The translations under genes were made by a program, and so were the position numbers. Under the pieces are notes generated by a model, which was given only the letters and a program-made list of their open reading frames with translations, was not told where the DNA came from and ran no database searches. A stretch of DNA of 64,000 nucleotides from Acetobacter nitrogenifigens DSM 23921 = NBRC 105050 (lineage in GTDB: Bacteria; Pseudomonadota; Alphaproteobacteria; Acetobacterales; Acetobacteraceae), in NCBI RefSeq assembly GCF_000429165.1, contig NZ_AUBI01000005.1:229893-293892 (forward strand). Reading direction: 5' to 3'. Below are positions 18,017-27,212 of the stretch, piece by piece (the first letter of the stretch is position 1; every line of letters starts with the position of its first letter).

Positions 18017-19135
18017 TCAGAGGGAGGTCCTGACCGTCGGGACGCCGGAGCAGATCAACAGATCCCTCAGGTTGCGAACCACCGGAAACACCTCGACATT
18101 ATGGTCGCCTCCCAGTTCGCGCCACGCCTGCTGCTCCATCTCCACGACTTCCTTGTCTTCGTGGAAAATCCGATCGGTGAATACGCCAAGAACCGGCCAC
18201 GCCAGATCCAGCAGAAACTTCCACTTCGGGCGCTTCACGGACAGCAGGCCGAATGTCTGCGTTGTCAGTTGATCCTGCCCCTGAGGCACGTAGGCAACCC
18301 AGAGATCCATCACCAGATCCCCATCCTTGTCGTGAATTTGCAAGGTCTGGTAGGGGTAAGAGGTTCGCACGGTCACGATTTCGTCGACCGGCTGCTGGCT
18401 GACGTCGATATCCTTGTGCTTGCCAAACAGCAGACGCTCCGCGAGCGGCTGGTCGCCGCCCTTGCGTGCAAAGCTGTAACGCGCCTCGACAAAATCCTCG
18501 CCCTTGCCCTGCCCCATGAAACGCGCAGTGATCTGCCCCATCTGGCGGCGGTGCAGGAACTGATGGTTCATATCCATCAGGTTCTCGTGCATGAAGCTGT
18601 AGTGACATTCCACGCGCGGATCGAAACGACGCGTCCTGAACTCCGAATTGTCCACCTGACATGGCTGAGGCACAGGCGTGCGGGCTGCAAGTTCCGGATT
18701 TCCGGGAAACACGAACACGAGCCCTCCGCTCTCGCGACACGGATACGCACGCACGCCACGTCCGTTTCCGGGCTTATTGAGATAAGGGACCGTGACGCAG
18801 GACCCTTTCCGATCAAAGGCCCAGCCGTGATAGCAACACCGGATCGTCTCGCCTTCGATCTTGCCTTTGCTCAGCGGAACCTGACGGTGGGCGCACCGAT
18901 CTTCCAGCGCATAGAGCGGACCAGTCTCAGGGCGTATGAGAACCAGAGGCTCGCCCGCATAACGCGCCGCGAACGGCCTGCCCCGCCTGACCTGATGCGA
19001 CCAGGCCACGGGGTGCCAAAAGTCGGGATTGAGATCGATACGTCGAAGATCGGGGCCGCTACGCGCGATATGATCGCTGGTGACGCCTGAACGTGGATCG
19101 TTCGGCGCATCAAATTGACGACTTTCCTGCAGCAT
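18017..19135 (-). CDS. Rieske [2Fe-2S] ring-hydroxylating oxygenase, alpha subunit type
   Basis: A protein of 372 residues from the ATG at 19135 (a GTG at 19165 is in frame). The Rieske cluster ligands are C-x-H (Cys81, His83) and C-x2-H (Cys100, His103) in DRCAHRQVPL and RCCYHGWAF. The catalytic domain has HENLMDMNHQFLHRRQMG, giving a mononuclear iron site Asp188-x2-His191-x3-His195. The usual spacing in this superfamily is His-x4-His, one residue longer. No ferredoxin, reductase or small subunit is adjacent, so it must use housekeeping electron carriers. The substrate is unknown; lone Rieske oxygenases act on aromatics, sterols, chlorophylls or lipids. Confidence 0.85.
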   Translation of the reverse strand: MLQESRQFDAPNDPRSGVTSDHIARSGPDLRRIDLNPDFWHPVAWSHQVRRGRPFAARYAGEPLVLIRPETGPLYALEDRCAHRQVPLSKGKIEGETIRCCYHGWAFDRKGSCVTVPYLNKPGNGRGVRAYPCRESGGLVFVFPGNPELAARTPVPQPCQVDNSEFRTRRFDPRVECHYSFMHENLMDMNHQFLHRRQMGQITARFMGQGKGEDFVEARYSFARKGGDQPLAERLLFGKHKDIDVSQQPVDEIVTVRTSYPYQTLQIHDKDGDLVMDLWVAYVPQGQDQLTTQTFGLLSVKRPKWKFLLDLAWPVLGVFTDRIFHEDKEVVEMEQQAWRELGGDHNVEVFPVVRNLRDLLICSGVPTVRTSL

Positions 19136-19277
19136 GGCTTCAGATGTCCCTCCACGCGACGTCACGGCGCTAAAGGGTGAGGATCGAACCTGTTACAGGA
19201 TGTTGCAAGTGCGCCGGGGCATGGCAGCCACGTAAAACATTCGAAGGCCGATGGAACGACTACCTATACAGAAAAAT

Positions 19278-19553
19278 TCAGGACGCCTGATGCAGTCCGT
19301 AGAGACTGTACTGCTCCATCATTCTGGCGGTCGGGTACTGGTCTTCGACAACGCCGTTCGTACCGTAGGTCTCGACAACCACGATGCCTAGCGCCGGGTC
19401 GATATGAGAGGCCGGATTGAAAAGCGGCGTGTCTGCGGAAACCGACGTCTTTTTCTCCGCAGCTACGCCTGAAACATGCGCCGTCACATGGCCCTCGGAA
19501 CCCTCATAGGTTGTAGACGTCGTCTTGGCTAAAGCGTTGCTTAAGATTTGCAT
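19278..19553 (-). CDS. Small unknown protein, possibly FlaG-like
   Basis: A protein of 91 residues between the Rieske gene and dnaE, with its own spacing on both sides. It has a polar serine/threonine-rich N-terminus and no signal peptide. The C-terminal part reads DPALGIVVVETYGTNGVVED then QYPTARMMEQY. The rhythm 'LGIVVVE...G.V..QYP' recalls the C-terminal strand pair of FlaG-type flagellar proteins (VVxxxD.xTGEVIRQIP), but the match is weak. Nothing flagellar is nearby. I call it real because of the separate ATG and the protein-like composition. Confidence 0.5.
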   Translation of the reverse strand: MQILSNALAKTTSTTYEGSEGHVTAHVSGVAAEKKTSVSADTPLFNPASHIDPALGIVVVETYGTNGVVEDQYPTARMMEQYSLYGLHQAS

Positions 19554-19605
19554 GTCACACCTCGGACAAATACAACCATAAAAATATTATTTTGGCAACA
19601 ATTTT

Positions 19606-22600
19606 TCAACCCTGGATTGAAGACCCAATTTCCACTTTCGTAACACCCATCACGCTCTTCAGCGCCTGCCCCACCACCGGACTGACGCGGTAACCGCCGC
19701 GCAGGCGAAGCTCCACGTCCCTGCTGTCTCCGATCGCCGGAACCAGCACCACCCTCCCAACGCCGCCGCGTTGCCGGGACAGGATCGCCTGCACGCCGGA
19801 CACCGCGTCTTCACGATCCAGCCAGATCCGCATCTCTCCACCGGCCTGCGAGGCTACATCCTCCAGCGACTGCAGGTCGGTGGCCGTTATCCGAACGGCT
19901 TCCCCCTCGACCTTGAGTTCGGCAGTCACCATCACCGCCTTGCCCGCGACCAGCAATTCTCGGGTCCGTCCCAGAATTTCGGAGAACAACGTCACTTCGC
20001 ATCCGCCGGTGGCGTCCGACAGCCGCACCCACGCCATCTTGCCTCCACTACGCGTCGGGCGCTCCTTGCGATCGATCACGCAGCCAGCAATTTTCGCGCG
20101 CGTCACCCCGCTCTCCGCCGAAGTCGTCAAGCGGGCCATCGGAATTGCGCCAAGACGGCGCAGCGTCGCTCGATATGCGTCGAGCGGATGGCCAGACATA
20201 TGGAAGCCGATCGCGTCGGCTTCGTAAGAAAGCTTGTCGAACTCCGGCCATTCAGGGTCCTGGCTCAACCGCAATGGCTCTGCTTCCGGCGCATCTCCGA
20301 ACAGTCCGACCTGCCCGCTCGCTGCTTCCTGCGCGCGCATCTGGGCGCGACGCAGAATGCTCTCGACCGACCCGAAAACACGCGCCCTGTTGGGCTCCAG
20401 CGTATCGAAAGCCCCTGCCCTGGCCAGATTTTCCAACTGCATCTTGTTAAGTTGCTTCGGATCGACCCGCGCTGCGAAATCAGCGAGGCTTTCGAAGGCC
20501 TTGCCTCCACGCGTGTCCACGATGCCGCACATGGCCGCGAGACCGACCTTCTTCACAGCCGCCAGAGCGTATCGAATGCCGAGTTTGCCGTCAGGCAGAT
20601 GCTCAACGGTAAAATCCGGTCCAGACCGATTGATGTCCGGCGGCAACACCGCAATGCCCAGACGCGTCGCCTCCTGCCGCAACGCCGCCAGCTTCTCCGT
20701 ACGCTCCCGCGCCAGCGACATGCACGCGGCCAGGAAGGAGACCGGGTGATTCGCCTTCATCCACGCAGTCTGGTACGACACAAGCGCATAGGCTGCCGCA
20801 TGAGACTTATTGAAGCCGTAGTCAGCGAATTTCGCCATGAGGTCGAAAACTTCGACCGCCTTGTCCTTATCGACGCCTCGCCCCGTCGCACCCTCGGTGA
20901 AAATCTCGCGCTGCTTGTCCATTTCGGCGCGGATTTTCTTGCCCATCGCACGACGCAACAGATCGGCGCCGCCCAGGCTGTAGCCCGCCATCTTCTGGGC
21001 GATCTGCATGACCTGCTCCTGATAGACCATGATCCCGTAGGTCTCTTCCAGGATATCGCGGATTTCCTCGTGCGGCGGCTCCCACGCCTCTCCATGTTTT
21101 CTGCGGCAATAATCGGGAATATTCGCCATCGGCCCAGGGCGGTACAGCGCCACGGCGGCGATCAGATCCTCAAGCCGCGTAGGACGCATCTGCTTGAGGA
21201 CGTCGCGCATGCCCGCGCCTTCGAACTGGAACACCCCCGCCGTATCGCCACGCGACAGCATTTCGTAAGTCGGCGCGTCGTTAAGGGGAATTTTCGAAAG
21301 ATCGACTTCTACGCCAAGACCTTTCAGGAAGTTCACGCCGCGCTGCAGAATGGTGAGCGTCGTCAGGCCGAGAAAGTCGAACTTCACCAACCCCGCTTGC
21401 TCGACGAACTTCATGTTGAACTGCGTGACCAGCATGTCGCTTTTCGGATCGCGATACAGCGGGACCAGTTCGACAAGACGCCGATCGCCGATCACGACGC
21501 CCGCGGCGTGGGTCGAAGCGTGTCGGTAAAGCCCTTCAAGCTGCTGCCCGATCTCGAGCAGACGCCGTAGCGCCTCGTCCGTATCGCGCATTTCCTGCAA
21601 ACGCGGTTCGCCGTCCACCGCCTGCTTCAACGTCACGGGGTTCGCCGGATTGTTCGGGATCAACTCCGCGACCTTGTTGACCATGCCGTAAGGCAGACCG
21701 AGCACGCGCCCGACGTCGCGAACAGCTGCTCTTGCCTGCAATTTTCCAAACGTGATGATCTGTGCAACCCGATCCGCGCCGTATTCCCGACGCACATAGG
21801 CGATCACTTCGTCCCGACGGTCCTGACAGAAATCGATATCGAAGTCGGGCATCGACACGCGTTCCGGATTCAGGAAGCGCTCGAATAGAAGGTTGAACGG
21901 AATAGGGTCGATGTCTGTGATCGTCAGCGCCCACGCGGCAAGCGACCCTGCGCCCGATCCACGTCCCGGTCCCACCGGGATGTCGTGCGCCTTCGCCCAC
22001 TGAATGAAGTCCGCGACGATCATGAAGTAGCCGGGAAAACCCATCTTCGAGATGATATCGAGTTCGAACTCCAGACGCTCCTCATACGTCCGACGCGTCG
22101 TCTCGTCAGGCGACAGAATCTCCATGCGCGAGGCCAGCCCCTCACGCGCCATGGCGCGAAGAGTCTCGTCCTCCGTCGAGCCCTCCCGCACCTTCGGGCA
22201 GATCGGCAGAAGCGGTTTGCGCGTCTCGACCTTAATGGCGCAGCACTGGGCGATTGCGAGCGTGTTATCGCAAGCGTCCGGCAGATCGCTGAAAAGCTCG
22301 CGCATCATGGCCGGAGGCTTGAACCAGTGCTCCGGCGTGACCTTCCAGCGATCCTTCTCCGCCATCGTCCGCCCCTGTGCGATGCAGATCAGCGCGTCAT
22401 GGGCTTCGTAAAATTCTGGTTTGGGAAAGAAACATTCGTTCGTCGCGACCAGCGGCAATCGCATCCGGTCCGCCAGCGAGATCACGCCCGGCTCCACCGC
22501 CTGCTCTATCGGCAAACCGTGGCGATGCAACTCCACGGCGACGGAATCGCCGAACGCCTCACGCATCCGCGCGAGCCACGCTTCGGCCTCCGCCTCCTGC

Positions 22601-23040
22601 CCCTCCGCGAGCATACGGTACAGTGGGCCGCGCGTACCTCCCGTCAGCAGGAAAAGTCCCTCTGCATGATCGGCGAGAACGTCCAACGTCACGAACGGAT
22701 CGCTGGCGTCGCTATCCAGAAACCCGGCTGAGGAAAGAAACTGAAGATTCGCAAGTCCGGCGGCGTTCCGCGCCAGCAGCGCTACGGGCTCCGACTGCGC
22801 GCCGGGGCGGTCGTCGCGCGAAGGCAAACCGATCTGGCAACCGATAATCGGCTGCACGCCCTTGCCGCTGCAATATTGGGAAAATTCAAGAGCGCCGAAC
22901 AGGTTACCCGTATCGGTGATCGCCACGGCGGGCATGTCCATGCCGCGCGCGAGGGCCGCCATCTCAGGGATCCGGATCGCTCCCTGACTGAGCGAGTAGG
23001 CTGAATGGACGCGGAGATGGACAAAATCGGCGTAGGGCAT
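19606..23040 (-). CDS. dnaE: DNA polymerase III alpha subunit
   Basis: The replicative polymerase subunit, 1144 residues, the normal DnaE1 length. The N-terminal PHP domain begins FVHLRVHSAYSLSQGAI. The polymerase core has GPGRGSGAGSLAAWAL and the catalytic aspartates in MPDFDIDFCQDRRDEV. Further conserved parts are STHAAGVVIGDR, FDFLGLTTLTIL, ALYRPGPM, GIMVYQEQVMQIAQ and FNKSHAAAYALVSYQTAWMK. The C-terminal region has the helix-hairpin-helix part and an OB fold (IAGCVIDRKERPTRSGGKMAW). It appears to be transcribed alone. Confidence 0.97.
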   Translation of the reverse strand: MPYADFVHLRVHSAYSLSQGAIRIPEMAALARGMDMPAVAITDTGNLFGALEFSQYCSGKGVQPIIGCQIGLPSRDDRPGAQSEPVALLARNAAGLANLQFLSSAGFLDSDASDPFVTLDVLADHAEGLFLLTGGTRGPLYRMLAEGQEAEAEAWLARMREAFGDSVAVELHRHGLPIEQAVEPGVISLADRMRLPLVATNECFFPKPEFYEAHDALICIAQGRTMAEKDRWKVTPEHWFKPPAMMRELFSDLPDACDNTLAIAQCCAIKVETRKPLLPICPKVREGSTEDETLRAMAREGLASRMEILSPDETTRRTYEERLEFELDIISKMGFPGYFMIVADFIQWAKAHDIPVGPGRGSGAGSLAAWALTITDIDPIPFNLLFERFLNPERVSMPDFDIDFCQDRRDEVIAYVRREYGADRVAQIITFGKLQARAAVRDVGRVLGLPYGMVNKVAELIPNNPANPVTLKQAVDGEPRLQEMRDTDEALRRLLEIGQQLEGLYRHASTHAAGVVIGDRRLVELVPLYRDPKSDMLVTQFNMKFVEQAGLVKFDFLGLTTLTILQRGVNFLKGLGVEVDLSKIPLNDAPTYEMLSRGDTAGVFQFEGAGMRDVLKQMRPTRLEDLIAAVALYRPGPMANIPDYCRRKHGEAWEPPHEEIRDILEETYGIMVYQEQVMQIAQKMAGYSLGGADLLRRAMGKKIRAEMDKQREIFTEGATGRGVDKDKAVEVFDLMAKFADYGFNKSHAAAYALVSYQTAWMKANHPVSFLAACMSLARERTEKLAALRQEATRLGIAVLPPDINRSGPDFTVEHLPDGKLGIRYALAAVKKVGLAAMCGIVDTRGGKAFESLADFAARVDPKQLNKMQLENLARAGAFDTLEPNRARVFGSVESILRRAQMRAQEAASGQVGLFGDAPEAEPLRLSQDPEWPEFDKLSYEADAIGFHMSGHPLDAYRATLRRLGAIPMARLTTSAESGVTRAKIAGCVIDRKERPTRSGGKMAWVRLSDATGGCEVTLFSEILGRTRELLVAGKAVMVTAELKVEGEAVRITATDLQSLEDVASQAGGEMRIWLDREDAVSGVQAILSRQRGGVGRVVLVPAIGDSRDVELRLRGGYRVSPVVGQALKSVMGVTKVEIGSSIQG

Positions 23041-23122
23041 CCGGCAAGGATAACACGCCGTCGCCCATCCGACATCCGGTGAGGCGGCGATTCCGCCAGC
23101 ACGACGAAACCCGCCCGGGCCT

Positions 23123-23166
23123 CAGCCGCCCCGGATACCTTCCTGGCAGAGGAACCGGGGCGGCTG
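23123..23166 (-). terminator. Long stem-loop after glpK
   Basis: CAGCCGCCCCGG and CCGGGGCGGCTG form a perfect 12-bp GC-rich stem, and the loop contains a second short stem (TTCCT/AGGAA). It begins 6 bases past the glpK stop codon and ends the glp operon. There is no T-run on the minus strand, so it may protect the 3' end or halt polymerase with Rho. Confidence 0.6.
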
Positions 23167-23171
23167 CATGG

Positions 23172-24659
23172 TCACTGCAGCAACGCGCGGCGAACCGCGA
23201 CGTGCCAACCGTCGATCATGGTCTTGCGTTGAGCCGCATCCATTTTTGGCTCGAACAGGGCGTCACGCTCCCAGGCGTTGGTGACGTCTTCCAGCCCGGC
23301 CCAAAGTCCGACCCCGATGCCAGCCAGATAGGCTGCGCCGAGCGCCGTCGTCTCGATCTGCTTCGGGCGCTCGACCTTGGCCTGCAACATGTCCGCCAGA
23401 AACTGGCAAAACCAGTCATTAGCCGCCATGCCGCCATCTACACGCAACGTATCCGCCGCGCCCCCGCCGTCCTGCGTCATCGCCGCAACAAGGTCCAGAG
23501 TCTGGAAAGCCACTGATTCCAGCGCCGCACGCGCGATATGCGCCTCCGTGGCGTCGAGCGTCAGGCCGCAGATCAGCCCACGCACGTCCGGCTCCCAGTG
23601 CGGCGCGCCGAGCCCCACGAAACCCGGCACCATATAGACGCCGTGGCTGTGCGAAATACGGGTCGCCATGTCGTCCGTCTGCGACGCATGCGTGATGAGA
23701 TGCAGTCCGTCGCGCAGCCACTTGATGGCGGCGCCCGCGACGAAGATCGACCCTTCCAGCGCGTAAGCGGTCTTGCCGCCGATACGATAGGCGATGGTGG
23801 TCAGCATCCGGTTGCTGGACTTGACCGGCGTGTCGCCGGTGTTCAGCAGCAAGAAGCAGCCCGTTCCGTACGTCGACTTCGCCGTTCCCGGGCGGAAACA
23901 AGCCTGCCCGACGACTGCGGATTGCTGATCACCCGCCATGCCAGCGACTGGGATCGCCTCTCCGAACAACGCCGGGTCGGTCTCCCCGAACACGCCGCTG
24001 TTGTCCTTGACCTCTGGCAGAAGGGCTTCAGGCACATTGAAGAGCTTGAGAAGATCCTTGTCCCAGACCTGCTTGTGGATATCGAACAGCAACGTGCGGC
24101 AGGCGTTGGTGATGTCGGTCGCATGGACCCTCCCACCAGTGAGGCGCCAGAGAAGGAAGCTGTCGATCGTGCCGGCGGCAAGTTCGCCCTTCTCCGCGCG
24201 GGCGCGGGCGCCGTCGACGTTGTCGAGAATCCAGGCCAGCTTGGTGCCTGAGAAATACGGATCGAGCAGAAGGCCCGTTCGCTCCGTCACCAGAGCTTCC
24301 GCGCCTTCCTTTTTCAATTGCGCGCACAGTTTGGCGGTGCGGCGGTCCTGCCACACGATGGCGTTATGGATCGGCTTGCCGGTGGCCCGATCCCACACCA
24401 CGATGGTCTCGCGCTGGTTCGTGATGCCGATCGCAGCAATACGGTCGACGCCGCCGGATCGCTCGATAGCTTCTACCGCGGTGCTCTTCGCGTCTTTCCA
24501 GATATCCTCCGGGTCGTGCTCCACCCAGCCCTGCTGCGGATAGTACTGGCGAAACTCTTCACGCGCCACGGACAACTCGGCGCCAGTAGCGTCGAAAACG
24601 ATGCTGCGGGTGGACGTCGTGCCCTGGTCAATGGCCAGGATGCGATCCTTCTTGATCAT
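23172..24659 (-). CDS. glpK: Glycerol kinase
   Basis: A protein of 495 residues of the FGGY sugar kinase family. It phosphorylates glycerol to sn-glycerol-3-phosphate in the cytoplasm, trapping what GlpF lets in. The ATP-binding opening is LAIDQGTTSTRSIVFD, and the substrate region includes TNQRETIVVWDRATGKP. The ATP site has KSTYGTGCFLLLNTG, and the second FGGY signature reads LRVDGGMAANDWFCQFLAD. It is the last gene of glpD-glpF-glpK on the minus strand, 46 bases after glpF, with a spaced ribosome-binding sequence (AAGGAG) before the ATG. Confidence 0.97.
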   Translation of the reverse strand: MIKKDRILAIDQGTTSTRSIVFDATGAELSVAREEFRQYYPQQGWVEHDPEDIWKDAKSTAVEAIERSGGVDRIAAIGITNQRETIVVWDRATGKPIHNAIVWQDRRTAKLCAQLKKEGAEALVTERTGLLLDPYFSGTKLAWILDNVDGARARAEKGELAAGTIDSFLLWRLTGGRVHATDITNACRTLLFDIHKQVWDKDLLKLFNVPEALLPEVKDNSGVFGETDPALFGEAIPVAGMAGDQQSAVVGQACFRPGTAKSTYGTGCFLLLNTGDTPVKSSNRMLTTIAYRIGGKTAYALEGSIFVAGAAIKWLRDGLHLITHASQTDDMATRISHSHGVYMVPGFVGLGAPHWEPDVRGLICGLTLDATEAHIARAALESVAFQTLDLVAAMTQDGGGAADTLRVDGGMAANDWFCQFLADMLQAKVERPKQIETTALGAAYLAGIGVGLWAGLEDVTNAWERDALFEPKMDAAQRKTMIDGWHVAVRRALLQ

Positions 24660-24705
24660 CTTTTCAACTCCTTTTGGTCTCAGAGACGGTTCGGCTGCTG
24701 GCCGA

Positions 24706-25518
24706 TCACGCGACTGGGCGGGGCATGAAGGGTTTCAGAAGCGACTGGTAAAGTCCGGCGCCGACCAGACCGCCAATCAACGGTCCGGCGATCGGCACCC
24801 ACCAGTAGTTACCGGGAGAGGGGATGGCCGCAGGGCCCCAGCCAGCCAGGTAGCAAAACAGACGCGGTCCAAAGTCACGGGCGGGATTGATCGCCCATGC
24901 GTCAAGATAACCGGCGGAGGCGCCAATGATCGCGACCAACAGGCCAATGATCAGCGCGCCCGCATTGGCCTGCGGCGCCATGGTGTTGAACTCGCAGGTA
25001 ATCGCGAAAATTCCAAACACCAGAATGCCCGTCAGCACGATCTGCACGAAGAACGAATGCATCGGCGTCACGTAATCACCCGGATGGGTGAAGAACACGC
25101 CCGCGGCAGCGCCGTCATGCATGAAGTCTAGATGCTGCGCCGCCGCGAAATGCTCAATGACCGGAGCGAACAGGGCGTAGACGACAGCGGCTCCGAGAAA
25201 ACCGCCGATCACCTGCGCGACGATATAGGGAGCGACCTTACGCCAAGGGAAGCCCCGGAAGGTCGCAAGGGCGACCGTCACGGCCGGGTTCGCGTGCGTT
25301 CCGGAAACAGCGCCAGTGGCGTAAATTGCAACAGTGACGCCTAAACCCCAGACAATGCATACGCCCCAATAGGCGGTCTTGTACGGGCTGGGGTCATACA
25401 GGCTGTACATTGCGGCGACTGAATCGCCGAAGAGGATGATGATAAAGACCGCCACGCACTCGGCGATCAACTCTCCCAGATACTTTTTCTGCTCGCTCAT
25501 GACAGGTCCGCTTTTCAT
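24706..25518 (-). CDS. glpF: Glycerol uptake facilitator (aquaglyceroporin)
   Basis: A protein of 270 residues of the MIP family, with six membrane helices and the two half-helix signatures THANPAVTVALATF and AINPARDFGPRLF. The aspartate after the second NPA motif (NPARD) is typical of glycerol-conducting members rather than water-only aquaporins. It carries glycerol passively across the inner membrane. The start is 25518 (MKSGPVMSEQ); the internal ATG at 25500 (MSEQKKYLGEL) fits as well. It lies between glpD and glpK in one orientation. Confidence 0.95.
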   Translation of the reverse strand: MKSGPVMSEQKKYLGELIAECVAVFIIILFGDSVAAMYSLYDPSPYKTAYWGVCIVWGLGVTVAIYATGAVSGTHANPAVTVALATFRGFPWRKVAPYIVAQVIGGFLGAAVVYALFAPVIEHFAAAQHLDFMHDGAAAGVFFTHPGDYVTPMHSFFVQIVLTGILVFGIFAITCEFNTMAPQANAGALIIGLLVAIIGASAGYLDAWAINPARDFGPRLFCYLAGWGPAAIPSPGNYWWVPIAGPLIGGLVGAGLYQSLLKPFMPRPVA

Positions 25519-25571
25519 TATTTTGTTTCGGAAACCTTGAACGACGACGCAACACCCGGCGAAACCCCGCT

Positions 25572-27092
25572 TCAGTGCTGACGATCGGCGATATACCTCT
25601 CCACCTTCGTCCTCTGTTCCTGCGTCATATGCAAGCCCAGCTTGCTACGACGCCAGAGTACGTCCTCCGCCGTGACCGCCCACTCGTTGTCGATCAGATA
25701 ATCGACCTCCCGCGCGGTAAGATCAGCGCCGAAATTCTCTCCCATATCCTCCAGTGTTCCAGCCGCTCCCACAACGTCGTAGGCGCGCGAACCATAGGCC
25801 CGCGTCAGACGCCACGCATGCGTCAACGACAGGAACGGCGCGGCGTCGCGCAGGCGCTTCAACGCCGCCTCGAACCCGCCGACGCCGAGATCGCCGCCCG
25901 GCAGGGCGGCATCCGCTGTCCAGGATTGACCGGCGAGAACCGGCATCTCCGGGATCAGCTTCTCGATCGCATGCTCGGCCAGCTTGCGATACGTCGTAAT
26001 CTTGCCGCCGAAGATCGACAGCAGCGGCGCGCCGCCCGTCGTATCGAGATCGAGCACGTAATCGCGCGTCACGGCGGAAGCATTGGCCGCGGCGTCGTCA
26101 TACAACGGACGCAGACCAGCGTAGGACCACACGACATCGGACGGCGAAACCGGCTTTTCGAAGTAACGGTTCACGCTCTCGCAGAGATACGAGACCTCTT
26201 CCGGCGAAATTTCCACACGCCCCGGCGCCTCGCCCCACGCTTCGTCCGTCGTTCCGATCAGCGTGAATTTCCGCTCATAAGGGATCGCAAAGACGATGCG
26301 CTTGTCCGGGTTCTGGAAAATATAGCACTGCGGCCCCTCGAAAACGCGAGGCACCACAATGTGGCTGCCCTTGACCAGCCGAACCGACTTGGAGTGCGGC
26401 ACGGCGAGTTCGTCGGACAGCAGGCGCGCGACCCAAGGCCCCGCCGCATTGACCACAGCTCGGGCGCGAACGGTGCTCGTCTCGCCCGAACGCTTGTCCT
26501 CGATCTGCGCTTCCCACACGCCGTCCACCCGCTTCGCCGCAGCGAGGCGCGTGCGAACGCGAATGTCCGCGCCCCGCGCCGCCGCATCCATCGCGTTCAG
26601 AACGACGAGGCGGCTGTCTTCGACCCAACCGTCCGAATAGACGAACGCTTTGGAATATTCAGACTTCAGCGGCTTGCCCGCGGAGTGATTGCGCAAATCG
26701 ATGCCGCGCGATTTCGGCAACTTCATATGAGGCGCAAGGTGATCGTAAAGGAACAACCCCGCTCGCAACATCCAAGCCGGGCGCACCAGCTTCGAGTGCG
26801 GCAGCACGAAACGCAGCGGCCACATGATATGCGGCGCGATCGCCAGCAGGCGGTCACGCTCTATCAGCGCCTCGCGCACAAGGCGGAATTCGTAATATTC
26901 CAGATAGCGCAGGCCGCCATGGATCAGCTTCGTGGACGAAGAGGACGTGTAGTTCGCCAGATCGTCCTGTTCGACGAGAAGCACCGAGGCGCCGCGCCCG
27001 CTTGCGTCGCGCGCAATGCCCGCCCCGTTCACGCCGCCGCCGACGACCAGCAGGTCGAACACATGCGACGACTTCTGTTCCTGAGCGACCAT
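25572..27092 (-). CDS. glpD: Aerobic glycerol-3-phosphate dehydrogenase
   Basis: A membrane-bound FAD enzyme of 506 residues that oxidises glycerol-3-phosphate to dihydroxyacetone phosphate and passes electrons to quinone. The FAD fold is LLVVGGGVNGAGIARDASGRG, followed by LIHGGLRYLEYYEF, AVVNAAGPWVARL, YIFQNPDKRIVFAIPYE and SIFGGKITTYRKLAEHA. The C-terminal helical domain (LTAREVDYLIDNEWAVTAED, DVLWRRSKLGLHM) is intact. I chose the ATG at 27092; a GTG three codons upstream is in frame. It is the first gene after two GlpR-type operators. Confidence 0.96.
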   Translation of the reverse strand: MVAQEQKSSHVFDLLVVGGGVNGAGIARDASGRGASVLLVEQDDLANYTSSSSTKLIHGGLRYLEYYEFRLVREALIERDRLLAIAPHIMWPLRFVLPHSKLVRPAWMLRAGLFLYDHLAPHMKLPKSRGIDLRNHSAGKPLKSEYSKAFVYSDGWVEDSRLVVLNAMDAAARGADIRVRTRLAAAKRVDGVWEAQIEDKRSGETSTVRARAVVNAAGPWVARLLSDELAVPHSKSVRLVKGSHIVVPRVFEGPQCYIFQNPDKRIVFAIPYERKFTLIGTTDEAWGEAPGRVEISPEEVSYLCESVNRYFEKPVSPSDVVWSYAGLRPLYDDAAANASAVTRDYVLDLDTTGGAPLLSIFGGKITTYRKLAEHAIEKLIPEMPVLAGQSWTADAALPGGDLGVGGFEAALKRLRDAAPFLSLTHAWRLTRAYGSRAYDVVGAAGTLEDMGENFGADLTAREVDYLIDNEWAVTAEDVLWRRSKLGLHMTQEQRTKVERYIADRQH

Positions 27093-27127
27093 ACCTCGCA
27101 CCCCCGTCCGTAAGATGATGACGCCGC

Positions 27128-27145
27128 ATATTCGTATCCGAACAT
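27128..27145. promoter_or_regulatory. GlpR-type operator, glpD-proximal copy
   Basis: ATATTCGTATCCGAACAT is an imperfect inverted repeat (arms ATATTCG / CGAACAT) 36 bases upstream of the glpD start. It matches the TTCG-N4-CGAA core used by DeoR-family GlpR repressors. It pairs with the copy at 27215-27232. Confidence 0.65.
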
Positions 27146-27212
27146 GGCGACATTTAGCAATGGCTCCCTATATCCAAGAACCATACCTCGTCATCATTAT
27201 TACGTCACAACG

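Noticed and set aside
19176..19199. A tRNA T-loop-like sequence (GGTTCGATCC on the minus strand)
   Set aside because: The flanking bases do not form a T-stem, and no D-arm, anticodon arm or acceptor stem can be drawn around it.
19771..21570. A 599-codon plus-strand frame opposite dnaE
   Set aside because: Antisense artefact; composition is dominated by Arg, His and Gln and it matches nothing.
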